From: an uncultured Granulosicoccus sp.
Lineage (GTDB): Bacteria > Pseudomonadota > Gammaproteobacteria > Granulosicoccales > Granulosicoccaceae
Direction of reading: 5' to 3'
DNA: 64,000 nucleotides
Assembly (NCBI GenBank): GCA_947499955.1
Contig: CANMQI010000013.1
Coordinates: 1-64,000 of the forward strand
The position numbers and the translations under genes were made by a program. Positions 17,105 to 26,030 of this stretch are shown one piece after another. The stretch's first letter is position 1; each line of letters begins with the position of its first letter. The notes beneath the pieces were generated by a model. The model was not told where the DNA came from and made no database searches. It saw nothing but the letters and a program-made list of their open reading frames with translations.

Positions 17105-17967
17105 GGCATGCGAACAGGCAGGCCCCCCGTATCGCTGCGGCATTGTCTGCCATCGTGCTGTTCAGCAGCACGATGCAGGCAGTGGCGCATGAATACTGGC
17201 TTGATCCGGTCGGCACACGCTGGGTTGCCGGTGAAGAATTGCAGGCCGATATCCGCAATGGCCAGGAATTTCTCGGCACAGCCTTGCCATTCGACCCCAC
17301 AGCATTTGCACGCGCCGGTTTGATCTCGGAGACTCACCGGCAAGGGCTCGACGGACGCCTGGGCGATTACCCTGCAATCCGCTTATCGCTACAGGATGCC
17401 GGCCTGAGCCTTTTGCTGCTGGAAACCACACGACGCGAATTACGTTATGACGACTTCAAGGCTTTCGAGACGTTTCTTGATTATCACGGCCTGCAGGACA
17501 TAGCCGAACGCCATGCGGCCAGAGGCTTGCCCCGGCAGAATATCGTCGAACACTACTACCGGTACTGCAAGTCGCTGATAGATGTCGAACCGACGGCGAT
17601 CACCAGTACCGACGCTCCTCTCACACAAGACGCATCACGGGTGGCCCCTGCATTGTCGCCACAGAACCAGAGACTGGAACTGATTGCCGACAGCAACCCG
17701 ATGCAGGCAGATACTCTTCGTCTGCAACTCCAGTTTGAAGGCAAAGCCCTGGCAGGACGCCAGATCGAGCTGTTCTTCCGGGACAGCGCAGACGCTATCA
17801 CCCGAACCATAGCCGTGACGGACGCTAGCGGCAACGTCGAGTTCGCCACTGAAGCTGCAGGCGACTATCTGGCCAACAGTGTCAAGGTAGTAGAGCCGGC
17901 AGACACTGCCGCACATTGGGAGACCCATTGGGCCTCCCTGACCTTTCATAAAAACGAGAATCCCTGA
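17101..17967 (+). CDS. DUF4198-like periplasmic protein, predicted mature N-terminal histidine
   Basis: The gene starts with GTG inside the anti-sigma stop (GTGA), so translation is coupled. The product has 288 residues. The signal peptide (1-29) ends in AVA, which puts His30 at the mature N-terminus (HEYWLDP). The pattern AH-x-x-W-hydrophobic-x-P is typical of DUF4198 proteins, a group named after a periplasmic component of Co/Ni transport (COG5266). A C-terminal beta domain holds a strand that ends HWETHWASLTF, giving two more histidines. An N-terminal His is the key residue of histidine-brace copper proteins, so metal binding is plausible but unproven. The next gene begins after 2 bases. 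Confidence 0.75.
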   Translation: MRHANRQAPRIAAALSAIVLFSSTMQAVAHEYWLDPVGTRWVAGEELQADIRNGQEFLGTALPFDPTAFARAGLISETHRQGLDGRLGDYPAIRLSLQDAGLSLLLLETTRRELRYDDFKAFETFLDYHGLQDIAERHAARGLPRQNIVEHYYRYCKSLIDVEPTAITSTDAPLTQDASRVAPALSPQNQRLELIADSNPMQADTLRLQLQFEGKALAGRQIELFFRDSADAITRTIAVTDASGNVEFATEAAGDYLANSVKVVEPADTAAHWETHWASLTFHKNENP

Positions 17968-17969
17968 AC

Positions 17970-19232
17970 ATGACGTTTCTACGGCGCCTGAGCGGCGGCC
18001 TGCTTCTACTCGCATCGCTGTCATGCGGCATCGTCGATGCGCAGGCCCATGAGTTGCGCCCTGCCGTGGCAGACATCAGTCGCTCCTCCACGACCTTGCA
18101 GATTGCCATTCGATCGAACCTGGAGGCCTTGATCAGCGAAATCGGCGCGGAGCACGAGGATTCGGACGACGCCCCACAGCGTTCACGCTACCAGCAGCTG
18201 CGCAGCCTGCCCCCCGAAGCACTGGAAAACGAACTACGGCAATACCTGCCAACCTTGCTGCAGGGCATCGTGCTGAGCCCGGCATCGGATCCGGACTTGT
18301 CATTGCCACTGAGCCTGGCCTCTGTGGACATACCGCCAACTGGTGACCCGAGCCTGGCACGAGATTCCATGCTGGTTCTCGAAACGCCGGTCACTGAGGC
18401 TCTCGAGGCAATCACGTGGCGCTGGGATGAACGATATGGCACCCTCATACTGCGCGCCGATACCCCGCAGGACCCACATAACGCTGAACTGGCAAGCTCG
18501 CGGATTGCGCTGGATGCGGAGGAGACGTCGAGCTCTTCGATCGGTATCGACACCGATACCGATACCGACACGGCGCCAGAAGCCAGCGCGCAGCCATTCA
18601 CCCAATACCTGCAACCGGGCGAACGCAGCGACCCCATTTCCATGACGGCCGATGTCGCGCAGACAGGCGGTAGCGGCTTTATTGACTACGTCATCATCGG
18701 GTTCGAGCACATCATCCCGAAGGGCCTGGATCACATCCTGTTCGTCATCGGCCTGTTCCTGCTGGCCCCGAGACTCAAACCGATTGTCTGGCAGGTAAGC
18801 ATGTTCACCGTGGCCCATACCGTGACTCTGGCGCTGGGCATCACGGGCATCATCGTGCTACCCGCCAGCATCGTCGAACCGTTGATTGCCCTGTCCATCA
18901 CCATTGTCTGTGTCGAGAACCTCTTGGGAAGCCACTTCGGTCCGACTCGGCTGGCAATGGTATTCGCCTTCGGTCTGCTGCACGGACTGGGTTTTGCCGG
19001 TGTGCTGAGCGACATCGGCCTGGCCGATGGCCGCTTTGTCAGCTCCTTGCTGGCCTTCAATATCGGCGTTGAACTGGGTCAGCTCAGTGTGGTGCTGTTG
19101 TGCTTTGCCGTGGTTGGCTGGTGGTTCGGCGACAAGCCCTGGTACCGGCGGCGAATCAGCATACCGGCATCGCTGGTCATCGGCGCGATTGGTCTCTACT
19201 GGTTCCTGCAACGCATCGAGCTTGTCGGCTAG
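17970..19232 (+). CDS. HupE/UreJ-type membrane protein with large extracytoplasmic N-domain
   Basis: The 420-residue protein has a signal peptide ending AQA at 26, so the mature form begins HELRPAVADI, the usual opening of the longer HupE/UreJ_2 family. A soluble domain of about 200 residues follows, ending in an acidic stretch with alternating Asp-Thr (about 192-198). The C-terminal half has about six helices with conserved His/Asp positions: GFEHIIPKGLDHILFVIGL, MFTVAHTVTLALGI and FAFGLLHGLGFAGVL. Short HupE/UreJ proteins move nickel or cobalt. The long form has no proven substrate. As last gene of the ECF operon it suggests a transport job tied to the DUF4198 protein. Confidence 0.85.
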   Translation: MTFLRRLSGGLLLLASLSCGIVDAQAHELRPAVADISRSSTTLQIAIRSNLEALISEIGAEHEDSDDAPQRSRYQQLRSLPPEALENELRQYLPTLLQGIVLSPASDPDLSLPLSLASVDIPPTGDPSLARDSMLVLETPVTEALEAITWRWDERYGTLILRADTPQDPHNAELASSRIALDAEETSSSSIGIDTDTDTDTAPEASAQPFTQYLQPGERSDPISMTADVAQTGGSGFIDYVIIGFEHIIPKGLDHILFVIGLFLLAPRLKPIVWQVSMFTVAHTVTLALGITGIIVLPASIVEPLIALSITIVCVENLLGSHFGPTRLAMVFAFGLLHGLGFAGVLSDIGLADGRFVSSLLAFNIGVELGQLSVVLLCFAVVGWWFGDKPWYRRRISIPASLVIGAIGLYWFLQRIELVG

Positions 19233-19247
19233 GCTTCCAGTGGGTCG

Positions 19248-19309
19248 ATCGGTACATCGGTACATCGGTACATCGGTACATCGGTACATCGGTACATCGG
19301 TACATCGGT
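19248..19309. repeat. 8-bp tandem repeat, seven full units plus six bases
   Basis: The unit ATCGGTAC is repeated exactly from 19248 to 19303 and continues as ATCGGT to 19309. It lies 15 bases after the hupE-type stop codon and 34 bases before the convergent gene at 19344. GGTACC-like symmetry (each unit contains GTAC) lets the array fold on itself. The perfect copies suggest recent slippage, so copy number probably varies among strains. Confidence 0.97.
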
Positions 19310-19343
19310 CAGTCGAGTATTACCTGATTTCCCGCTCGACTCA

Positions 19344-19901
19344 CTAGCGCAACCAGACCTCGATCAGGCCTTCTGCCGGCATGGGCTGGTAATCACCGAA
19401 GTCGCGCACGGCAACATCGTCGAACACCAGTGCCAACGCATCACCGACCACCTGTCCGGCTTCACGGTCGGCTGAATGATAATAACGAACCTGATTACTC
19501 TGAGGCACCTCATCAACCACACGCCGCTCTACCTGTGCAACGCCCAAGGCTGCCAGCAGGGAGCTGAGCTGGTCAGCCAGATGATCCGCCGGCTGCAGTG
19601 CATGCATGACGATTCTCACCGAGCCGATCTCCTCCATTCTGCTCAGCAATTCCTGTTGCGGCGTCACGGACTCTCTCATGATGCCATCGGTCGGGACCAC
19701 GGCCTCCCCTTGCGTTTCTTCAGCCCATGATGGCCCGGTCAGAACAGTTGACAGCAGCGCGCCACAGAGCACACGAGCGGGCGGACGACAGCTCGATGAC
19801 CCAACCTTTCTGGTACCGAGGAAAGAACGGGCAGTCGATAAAGCGGACAGCGCTCCGAAACAACCGGAACGTGCGAAAAAACGGGTGGCAAACGATGTCA
19901 T
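19344..19901 (-). CDS. Exported protein of unknown function with conserved-looking C-terminal domain
   Basis: The open frame codes for up to 185 residues. A hydrophobic segment with LCGALLSTVLTGPSWAEE at about 45-62 looks like a signal peptide, but 44 residues precede it, so the true start may be internal or the n-region is unusually long. The C-terminal half has the pattern SNQVRYYHSADREAGQVVGDALALVFDD then AEGLIEVWLR. I associate that arrangement (RY-x-H, D-x-EA, final G-x-IE-x-W-L) with C-terminal domains of proteobacterial envelope proteins, without a known activity. It converges on the HupE-type gene across the 8-bp repeat array and lies downstream of the propeller lipoprotein gene on the same strand. 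Confidence 0.6.
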   Translation of the reverse strand: MTSFATRFFARSGCFGALSALSTARSFLGTRKVGSSSCRPPARVLCGALLSTVLTGPSWAEETQGEAVVPTDGIMRESVTPQQELLSRMEEIGSVRIVMHALQPADHLADQLSSLLAALGVAQVERRVVDEVPQSNQVRYYHSADREAGQVVGDALALVFDDVAVRDFGDYQPMPAEGLIEVWLR

Positions 19902-20004
19902 CCTGCACTCTCCAATGACTGACTACGCAACGAACGACAGCCAGGCAGTCGTTGAAGAGACTACCCGGCTGTCCGAGAACGAGTACGCCGACTGGTACCA
20001 GCCC

Positions 20005-20027
20005 TGAGCAGATGCCTTAGCTGCTCA
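20005..20027 (-). terminator. Hairpin after the propeller lipoprotein gene
   Basis: TGAGCAG (20005-20011) and CTGCTCA (20021-20027) form a 7-bp stem with a 9-base loop, 27 bases after the stop codon of the lipoprotein gene. There is no T-run, so termination is only a suggestion. Confidence 0.4.
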
Positions 20028-20053
20028 TGGGCCAGACCTGTCAGCCAACTCAT

Positions 20054-22213
20054 CTAGCGAGCCAGAACAACCGACTCGGGCTTCAACACGGCAATGGACT
20101 CGTCCGCCGCAACATCCAGCATGCCCTGCAGGCCGAGCACATCACGATAGATCAGCACCTGATCATTGGACTTCTCGGCAATATAGGCATGCGTGCCATC
20201 AAACGCCAGATCGACCGGATTTCCCAGCGCCGTGGCAGCACCGGCGATACTCGCCTTGGGCGTCACGACCCCTGAAACCGTTGATGCATTCTCGATGACA
20301 TACAGTGAACCATCACTGGCGCTGGCGGCATCGCCGACATCGGTGATAATCAAGGTATCGCTGTCAAGATCATGCACGATGCCATGAATGTTGCTGACCA
20401 CATCTGCAGCGGCAACACGAATACTGCGGGTCGGGACCGCACTGGCACCCATCATGAAAAAATCATCATAGACCAGGACATCACCGGCAGTGCCAGCCGC
20501 GTAGAGTCGGTCATTGACCGGGTCATAGTCGGTATCCCAGATTGCTGCGCTGCCAGTATCCATGACCGTGAACAGGGGCATCGCGTTGCTGCCGGCATTG
20601 CTGGACAGAACCACCAGACTGGCAGCGGTAGCCTCGTTACCGATATCAGAGATGATCAAGGCGCCTTGTTCTCCGGCAATCTCGACACCTTTGGGACTGG
20701 TCAGGCCCGAGCTGACACCCCCCATCAGACGATCTCGTGCAGCGGTATCCACCATTGTGCCTTCGCGACTCTGCAACCCATTGATCACCAGCAGACCGCG
20801 ATCGGAAACCGTTGCCCCATCGGTCGTATCGTAGACAGCGTAGCCGTTTCCAGCGGTGTCGAGTTGAATATTCTCCAGCGTGCGAAAACTCTGCTGACCC
20901 GGATCACCAGACACCATGCCAGTCATCACGGCCAGCTCACTATTCGTATCAGCCGTCGGCAGATCCAGCACCAGGATACGACCCACGGAAGAATTGTCCA
21001 CGGCCTCACTGCCCTGCTGCATCACGCCTGGGTTCTGGCTCACCAGCAACCTCGAGACCTCTGCGCCTGCTGCCAGATCGGATGCATCCGAGAGACTGTC
21101 TTCATCGGGAAACTGCACCAGAGACTCCGGTTTGGTGAACGAGCGCGAATAATCCGGTGCAACATCCCCGCTCAATGCAGCGACGCCGTTGAACACCAGA
21201 ATGGCATCATTGGATTTTTCTGCAACGATTGCGCTGCCATCGACCAGCAGGACATCCACCGGATTGCCCAGCATCGTGGCAGGCCCTGCAATCGCATCGG
21301 CACTCTGTTCGCCATCGAGCTCACCGTCATCGGTAAACACATACAAGGCACCATCAGAGGCGGAATCGGCACTCCCGACATCCGAGACCAGTACCGTGTC
21401 ACCTTCAACGGCGACCCCGTGGAAATTGACTGACTGTTGCATGCCGTCGGCACCCACAACGCTGACAAGCCTGTCGACGATGTCACTTCCCAGACTGACG
21501 GTCGACGCACCTTCTGCGGGCATCAACAGGCCCAGCTCGGCAACATCATCGACGATCCCCAGGGTGCCGTCGGTCATGGCCAGATAGAGACGATCGGTCT
21601 GAGCGTCATAAACACTGTCCCAGCAACTGGCTGGCAGATCGATCTGGGCCACCGGCAATGCCAGTTCACCCGCGGAGGTGGAATACAGCTTCAGATCGGC
21701 AGCCTGATCGGTGACATCGCAGGACGCCAGCAGACCCATGCCCGACAGTGTTGCCAGACCTTTACCGGGACTGTTGCCGACAAGCCGGTCGAGTGCCCCG
21801 AAGCTGTCCATGTCCGCACGCTCAGCCGCACGGTTGAATGCACGAATGCCGGTGCTGCCTTCTGCATCGGAGTTCTGGTATAGCGTGCCGTCAGCGCCAA
21901 TGGTGACGCCCTGATTGGCACCCGTGGCAAGCGTGCTTCTGACAGTGGCAATATCCGGTGCGAGAATCGACACGCTACCCGGCCCCTGTCCGTCATTCAT
22001 GGCAACGGCAAATCGCCCTTCGGGAATGCTCGGATCGGTTCCGACCATGCCACCCGAGTCATCGTCGTCACTGCAGGCACTGAGCGATAGCGCCACCAGT
22101 GCCATGGCCACCACCAGGCGTTGCCTGGGAAATCCATCATTGCTGCCGGTAGACGGCTGCGGGACACTGCGAGGAGTACTACCGCTGGTTGAACTGCTCT
22201 TGCTGAACATCAT
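20054..22213 (-). CDS. Large lipoprotein with internally duplicated propeller-like repeats
   Basis: The ATG at 22213 has GGAG 9 bases upstream and gives 719 residues; the frame stays open to 22345 but without coding character. A long n-region (1-32) precedes a hydrophobic segment and the lipobox LSAC with Cys47, then an Asp/Ser/Gly linker. The rest is a beta-rich secreted domain. Residues 265-365 and 610-715 are a duplication: both contain HG-hydrophobic-V, a DVG-SASDG-LYV motif, GNPVD, AEKSND and KPES. Motifs such as DRLYLA and NDRLYAAG fit NHL/YVTN-type beta-propeller blades. The likely site is the outer membrane facing the periplasm or outside. Ligand and role are unknown; extracellular sensing or binding would be typical. 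Confidence 0.78.
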   Translation of the reverse strand: MMFSKSSSTSGSTPRSVPQPSTGSNDGFPRQRLVVAMALVALSLSACSDDDDSGGMVGTDPSIPEGRFAVAMNDGQGPGSVSILAPDIATVRSTLATGANQGVTIGADGTLYQNSDAEGSTGIRAFNRAAERADMDSFGALDRLVGNSPGKGLATLSGMGLLASCDVTDQAADLKLYSTSAGELALPVAQIDLPASCWDSVYDAQTDRLYLAMTDGTLGIVDDVAELGLLMPAEGASTVSLGSDIVDRLVSVVGADGMQQSVNFHGVAVEGDTVLVSDVGSADSASDGALYVFTDDGELDGEQSADAIAGPATMLGNPVDVLLVDGSAIVAEKSNDAILVFNGVAALSGDVAPDYSRSFTKPESLVQFPDEDSLSDASDLAAGAEVSRLLVSQNPGVMQQGSEAVDNSSVGRILVLDLPTADTNSELAVMTGMVSGDPGQQSFRTLENIQLDTAGNGYAVYDTTDGATVSDRGLLVINGLQSREGTMVDTAARDRLMGGVSSGLTSPKGVEIAGEQGALIISDIGNEATAASLVVLSSNAGSNAMPLFTVMDTGSAAIWDTDYDPVNDRLYAAGTAGDVLVYDDFFMMGASAVPTRSIRVAAADVVSNIHGIVHDLDSDTLIITDVGDAASASDGSLYVIENASTVSGVVTPKASIAGAATALGNPVDLAFDGTHAYIAEKSNDQVLIYRDVLGLQGMLDVAADESIAVLKPESVVLAR

Positions 22214-22360
22214 GATCACGCTCTCCGTAAGAAGGCCTTCAAAGGGCCGGATACCAAGAGCAACGCAACGGGAAGTCGGAAAGATGCAGCGCTGAACAAT
22301 ATTTTCGAAAGCGGTAAAAATGACAAGCATGCCCCTGAAACACACAGGAAATGCTATGGC

Positions 22361-22396
22361 AAAAACCAGACAGCCCGGGAGAACTCTCCCGGGCTG
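22361..22396 (-). terminator. Intrinsic terminator of clpB
   Basis: On the minus strand an 11-bp perfect GC-rich stem (CAGCCCGGGAG with CTCCCGGGCTG, 22371-22381 and 22386-22396, loop of 4) is followed by TCTGGTTTTT. It lies 31 bases after the clpB stop codon. This is a standard Rho-independent terminator. Confidence 0.85.
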
Positions 22397-22427
22397 CAGG
22401 GTCTTTCAGCCAGCCTTCGTCGAAGAC

Positions 22428-25037
22428 TTAGTGAACCACGGCGACACTGGGCTTGGCTTCACGATTGCTGAACACCAGCTCCCCATCACTGACATCGACA
22501 AACACCGTATCACCCGGCAGGTACTCTCCAGAGAGAATGGCCTGAGCCAGCGGATTTTCCACCTGCTGCTGAATCTCGCGACGCAGAGGTCTGGCACCAT
22601 AAACAGGATCGAACCCGGCCGCACCAATCATGTCCAGCGCCGCATCGGTGATGACCAGTTCCATCTGACGCTCTTCCAGACGGTGTGCCAGATGCTGTAT
22701 CTGAAAGCTTGCAATCATGCGAATGTTCTCGCTGGACAACGGTTTGAATACCACGGTCTCATCCACACGGTTGATGAATTCAGGGCGGAAGTGCTGACCG
22801 ACGATTTCCATCACAGCCGCTTTCATCGCAGCATAGTTGTCACCGCCTGCCAATTCCTGAATCACCTGACTTCCCAGATTGGACGTCATGACAATCACGG
22901 TGTTGCGAAAATCCACAGTCCTTCCCTGACCATCAGTCAGTCGACCATCATCGAGCACCTGTAGCAGGATATTGAACACATCACTGTGCGCTTTTTCCAC
23001 TTCGTCGAGCAGGATGACCGAGTACGGCTTGCGACGTACGGCCTCTGTCAGATAGCCACCTTCCTCATAACCGACATACCCCGGAGGAGCACCGATCAAT
23101 CGCGCTACGGAATGCTTCTCCATGAACTCCGACATGTCGATACGCACCATGGCGTCATCGGCATCGAACATGAAATCAGCCAGAGCCTTGGTCAATTCCG
23201 TCTTGCCCACACCAGTCGGACCGAGGAACAGGAAAGAGCCAATGGGACGACCCGGATCCGACAGACCAGCGCGTGAACGACGGATGGCATCGGAGACCGC
23301 TTCCACCGCTTCCAGCTGACCCACCACTCGCTTGCCCAGTTCGGCCTCCATACGCAGCAGCTTGTCTTTCTCACCTTCCATCATCTTGCTGACCGGAATG
23401 CCCGTCCACTTGGCCACCACCTCGGCAATTTCATCTGCCGTGACGTTGGTGCGCAGCAGAGTCATCTCCCGGTCATCGGTATTGTCGATGGCTTCAGTCA
23501 GCGATTTCTCCAATGCGGGGATCTGTCCATACTGCAACTCCGACATACGAGCCAGATCACCGGCTCGCCGGGCGGTTTCCAGTTCAAGCCGAACCCGCTC
23601 CAGCTCTTCCTTGATACCCGCCGCGTTCTGCACCGTCGCCTTCTCGGAATTCCAGATTTCTTCAAGATCGGCAAACTCCTTCTCCAGAGCTTCCACATCC
23701 TTTTCCAGGGTTGCCAGACGCTGCACCGAGGCATCATCAGTCTCCTTGACCAATGCTTCACGCTCGATCTTCATCTGGATGATGCGCCGTTCCAGACGGT
23801 CCAGCTCTTCAGGTTTGGAATCGATCTCCATACGAATGTGCGACGCCGCCTCATCGATCAGATCGATGGCCTTGTCCGGCAGCTGACGATCACTGATGTA
23901 GCGATGCGACAGGGTGGCTGCGGCCACGATGGCAGGGTCGGTGATATCCACCCCGTGATGTACCTCGTAGCGTTCCTTCAGGCCACGCAGAATCGCGATG
24001 GTATCTTCCACCGATGGCTCGTCAACGATGATCTTCTGAAAACGACGCTCCAGTGCGGCATCTTTCTCGATGTACTGACGATACTCATCCAGCGTGGTGG
24101 CACCAATGCAATGCAGCTCACCCCGGGCCAGAGCAGGCTTCAACATGTTGCCGGCATCCATGGATCCTTCGGCCTTGCCGGCACCCACCATGGTGTGGAT
24201 CTCGTCGATGAACAGGATGATCTGCCCTTCCTGCTTGGCCAGGTCACTCAGAACTGCCTTCAGGCGTTCTTCGAATTCACCCCGAAACTTGGCGCCGGCA
24301 ATCAGTGCACCCATGTCCAGAGAGAGCACACGCTTGTTGCGAATGCCATCGGGCACCTGTCCATCAACGATGCGCTGAGCCAGGCCTTCCACCAGTGCGG
24401 TTTTACCGACACCCGGCTCACCGATGATGACCGGGTTGTTCTTGGTACGTCGCTGCAGCACCTGGATGGCACGACGAATCTCGTCATCACGGCCGATGAC
24501 GGGGTCGATCTTGCCCTGCTCGGCACGTTCGGTCAGATCGATGGTGTACTTCTCCAGCGCCTTGCGATTGTCCTCGGCGTTGGGGTCATTGACCGGTCCA
24601 CCATGAACCTCATCGATGGTCTTCTGGATGGCACTCAGGTTTGCACCATGGCTGAGCATCACCTCGGCCAGTGAATTCTTCTTGTCTTCCAGTGCCGCAA
24701 GCACGAATACTTCGGAGGATATGTACTGATCTCCGCGCTTCTGTGCAGCCTTGTCAGTCAGATTGAGCAGGCGTCCCAGTTCATTGGACACATGCAACTG
24801 TCCACTACCGCCTTCCACCTTGGCCAGACGATCAAGCGCCTGATCCAGACCAACGCGCAAACCATTCACGTTCACGCCTGATTGCGCCAGCAGAGGACTG
24901 ACGCCACTTCCATCCTGATCGAGCATGGCCACCATCAGATGGGCCGGCTCGATGAACTGATGATCGCGACCCAGAGCCAATGACTGTGCGTCTTGCAATG
25001 CCAGCTGAAACTTGCTGGTCAGTTTGTCCATTCTCAT
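22428..25037 (-). CDS. clpB: ATP-dependent disaggregase ClpB
   Basis: The 869-residue product starts like other ClpB proteins ([21 protein letters not shown]), with GAGG nine bases before the ATG. The parts in order are an N-domain (1-145), the first AAA module with GEPGVGKT near 205 and [10 protein letters not shown], a long coiled-coil middle domain (about 410-525) and the second AAA module with GPTGVGKT near 607 and LLDEVEKAH. The protein ends without a ClpP-binding loop, as expected for ClpB. With DnaK it dissolves protein aggregates after heat stress. Order rluD-pgeF-clpB is the same as in E. coli. An inverted repeat and a weak sigma-32-like promoter lie upstream (25051-25107). Confidence 0.98.
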   Translation of the reverse strand: MRMDKLTSKFQLALQDAQSLALGRDHQFIEPAHLMVAMLDQDGSGVSPLLAQSGVNVNGLRVGLDQALDRLAKVEGGSGQLHVSNELGRLLNLTDKAAQKRGDQYISSEVFVLAALEDKKNSLAEVMLSHGANLSAIQKTIDEVHGGPVNDPNAEDNRKALEKYTIDLTERAEQGKIDPVIGRDDEIRRAIQVLQRRTKNNPVIIGEPGVGKTALVEGLAQRIVDGQVPDGIRNKRVLSLDMGALIAGAKFRGEFEERLKAVLSDLAKQEGQIILFIDEIHTMVGAGKAEGSMDAGNMLKPALARGELHCIGATTLDEYRQYIEKDAALERRFQKIIVDEPSVEDTIAILRGLKERYEVHHGVDITDPAIVAAATLSHRYISDRQLPDKAIDLIDEAASHIRMEIDSKPEELDRLERRIIQMKIEREALVKETDDASVQRLATLEKDVEALEKEFADLEEIWNSEKATVQNAAGIKEELERVRLELETARRAGDLARMSELQYGQIPALEKSLTEAIDNTDDREMTLLRTNVTADEIAEVVAKWTGIPVSKMMEGEKDKLLRMEAELGKRVVGQLEAVEAVSDAIRRSRAGLSDPGRPIGSFLFLGPTGVGKTELTKALADFMFDADDAMVRIDMSEFMEKHSVARLIGAPPGYVGYEEGGYLTEAVRRKPYSVILLDEVEKAHSDVFNILLQVLDDGRLTDGQGRTVDFRNTVIVMTSNLGSQVIQELAGGDNYAAMKAAVMEIVGQHFRPEFINRVDETVVFKPLSSENIRMIASFQIQHLAHRLEERQMELVITDAALDMIGAAGFDPVYGARPLRREIQQQVENPLAQAILSGEYLPGDTVFVDVSDGELVFSNREAKPSVAVVH

Positions 25038-25050
25038 TCAGATTTACCTC

Positions 25051-25107
25051 ATGGCAATCGTGTTATTCAGATTGCCATAAGGTGGTGCCGCTGTGAATCA
25101 ATTCAAC
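25051..25107 (-). promoter_or_regulatory. clpB upstream region: 9-bp inverted repeat and possible heat-shock promoter
   Basis: ATGGCAATC (25051-25059) and GATTGCCAT (25070-25078) are a perfect inverted repeat with a 10-base spacer. On the minus strand the stem can be extended to 12 pairs (one G-T), which would cover GAG of the GAGG ribosome-binding site. Further upstream GTTGAAT (25107-25101) and CACCTTAT (25085-25078) resemble a sigma-32 promoter (CTTGAA / CCCCATNT) with a 15-16 base spacer. If that promoter is used the RNA would start inside the repeat, making it an operator. If an earlier start is used it could be an RNA hairpin that hides the ribosome site. Confidence 0.5.
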
Positions 25108-25151
25108 ATCTTTTGTAGGGTTAATATGAGACAGATCAAAATGACACCGCG

Positions 25152-26030
25152 CTACGAGGCATCCATCCAGGCCACCGTGACCATGCGTCCGCTTCGTGTT
25201 CCATCGCGCCGGTGAGAGTGAAACCATTGTGGCTGACTGACAGTGCAGTAGTCACCGCCGGTGACGCTCACCGGGCGACACGCTTGTAACTCGGCACGCG
25301 CCAGCGCATAGATATCTGCCCAGAATTTGACACCCGATACGGCTGCCGAATCGGCCTGACCCGGCAGAAAGGCGTCTGCGTGTTCTGACTTGCGATCGAC
25401 GAAGGCCTGGCGCACTTCCTCCCCGACTTCGAAGGCGTCGGGACCAATGGCAGGTCCGAGCCAGGCATGCAGTTCCACCCCGGGGGTAAACCTCGCCAGA
25501 GCATTCTCCAGAATACCGGCAGCCAATCCTCGCCATCCGGCGTGTACCACGGCCAGCTGCCGACCCTCGGCATCGCTGATCACGACCGGCAGGCAGTCGG
25601 CAGTCAGCACCGCCAGTACGGTACCCGCCTGATCAGTCCAGGCACCATCCGCATTGGGCGATTCACCCTCGGGCAGAGCGACACCAGCGAGTTCCCTGCG
25701 CTCGCCCTCGCCAATGGCCAGGATATCCGCACTGTGTGTCTGATTCAGCCAGCAAGGTTCGGCGGGTAGCGCGAAGGAATCCTGTACACGCCGCCGGTTT
25801 TCCTGCACCGCCTGCCGCTCGTCACCGACATGCAGACCCAGGTTCAGGGATTGATACGGGGCGGCACTGACGCCTCCCAGTCGTGTCGTCGAGAATGCCG
25901 TCACGCGGGAGGCCACCTGCCATTGTGGCGTCATGCCGGTCAGCACGCCAAAACCACCGCCTGTCACACCCTCAGGCGAGACACCGGCCCGAGGTCGCTC
26001 TACGCTGCCCGCAGGCGTCGAATCAGCCAT
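25152..26030 (-). CDS. pgeF: Peptidoglycan editing factor PgeF (YfiH, laccase-domain protein)
   Basis: The product is a multicopper-oxidase-like YfiH/CNF1-fold protein. Typical segments are STTRLGGVSAAPYQSLNLGLHVGD, WLNQTHSADI, LAVLTADCLPVVISD and AVVHAGWRGLAAGILENAL. These provide the metal-binding His-Cys-His (His in QTHS, Cys in ADCLP, His in VHAGWRG). In E. coli the protein edits wrongly made muropeptides carrying L-serine; some homologues act on purine nucleosides. The ATG at 26030 gives 292 residues and overlaps the rluD stop by 8 bases. An inner ATG at 25934 would give 260, closer to the family norm of about 245. It is co-transcribed with rluD, with clpB downstream. Confidence 0.92.
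   Translation of the reverse strand: MADSTPAGSVERPRAGVSPEGVTGGGFGVLTGMTPQWQVASRVTAFSTTRLGGVSAAPYQSLNLGLHVGDERQAVQENRRRVQDSFALPAEPCWLNQTHSADILAIGEGERRELAGVALPEGESPNADGAWTDQAGTVLAVLTADCLPVVISDAEGRQLAVVHAGWRGLAAGILENALARFTPGVELHAWLGPAIGPDAFEVGEEVRQAFVDRKSEHADAFLPGQADSAAVSGVKFWADIYALARAELQACRPVSVTGGDYCTVSQPQWFHSHRRDGTRSGRMVTVAWMDAS

Noticed and set aside
19248..19309. 8-bp repeats as a CRISPR array
   Set aside because: The units are directly adjacent with no spacers and only 8 bases long, so they are a simple tandem repeat. No cas genes are present.
20372..21433. Plus-strand frame of 353 codons opposite the propeller lipoprotein
   Set aside because: It is antisense to a frame with a lipobox and internal repeats. 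Its translation is rich in His, Gln and Arg without a recognisable domain.
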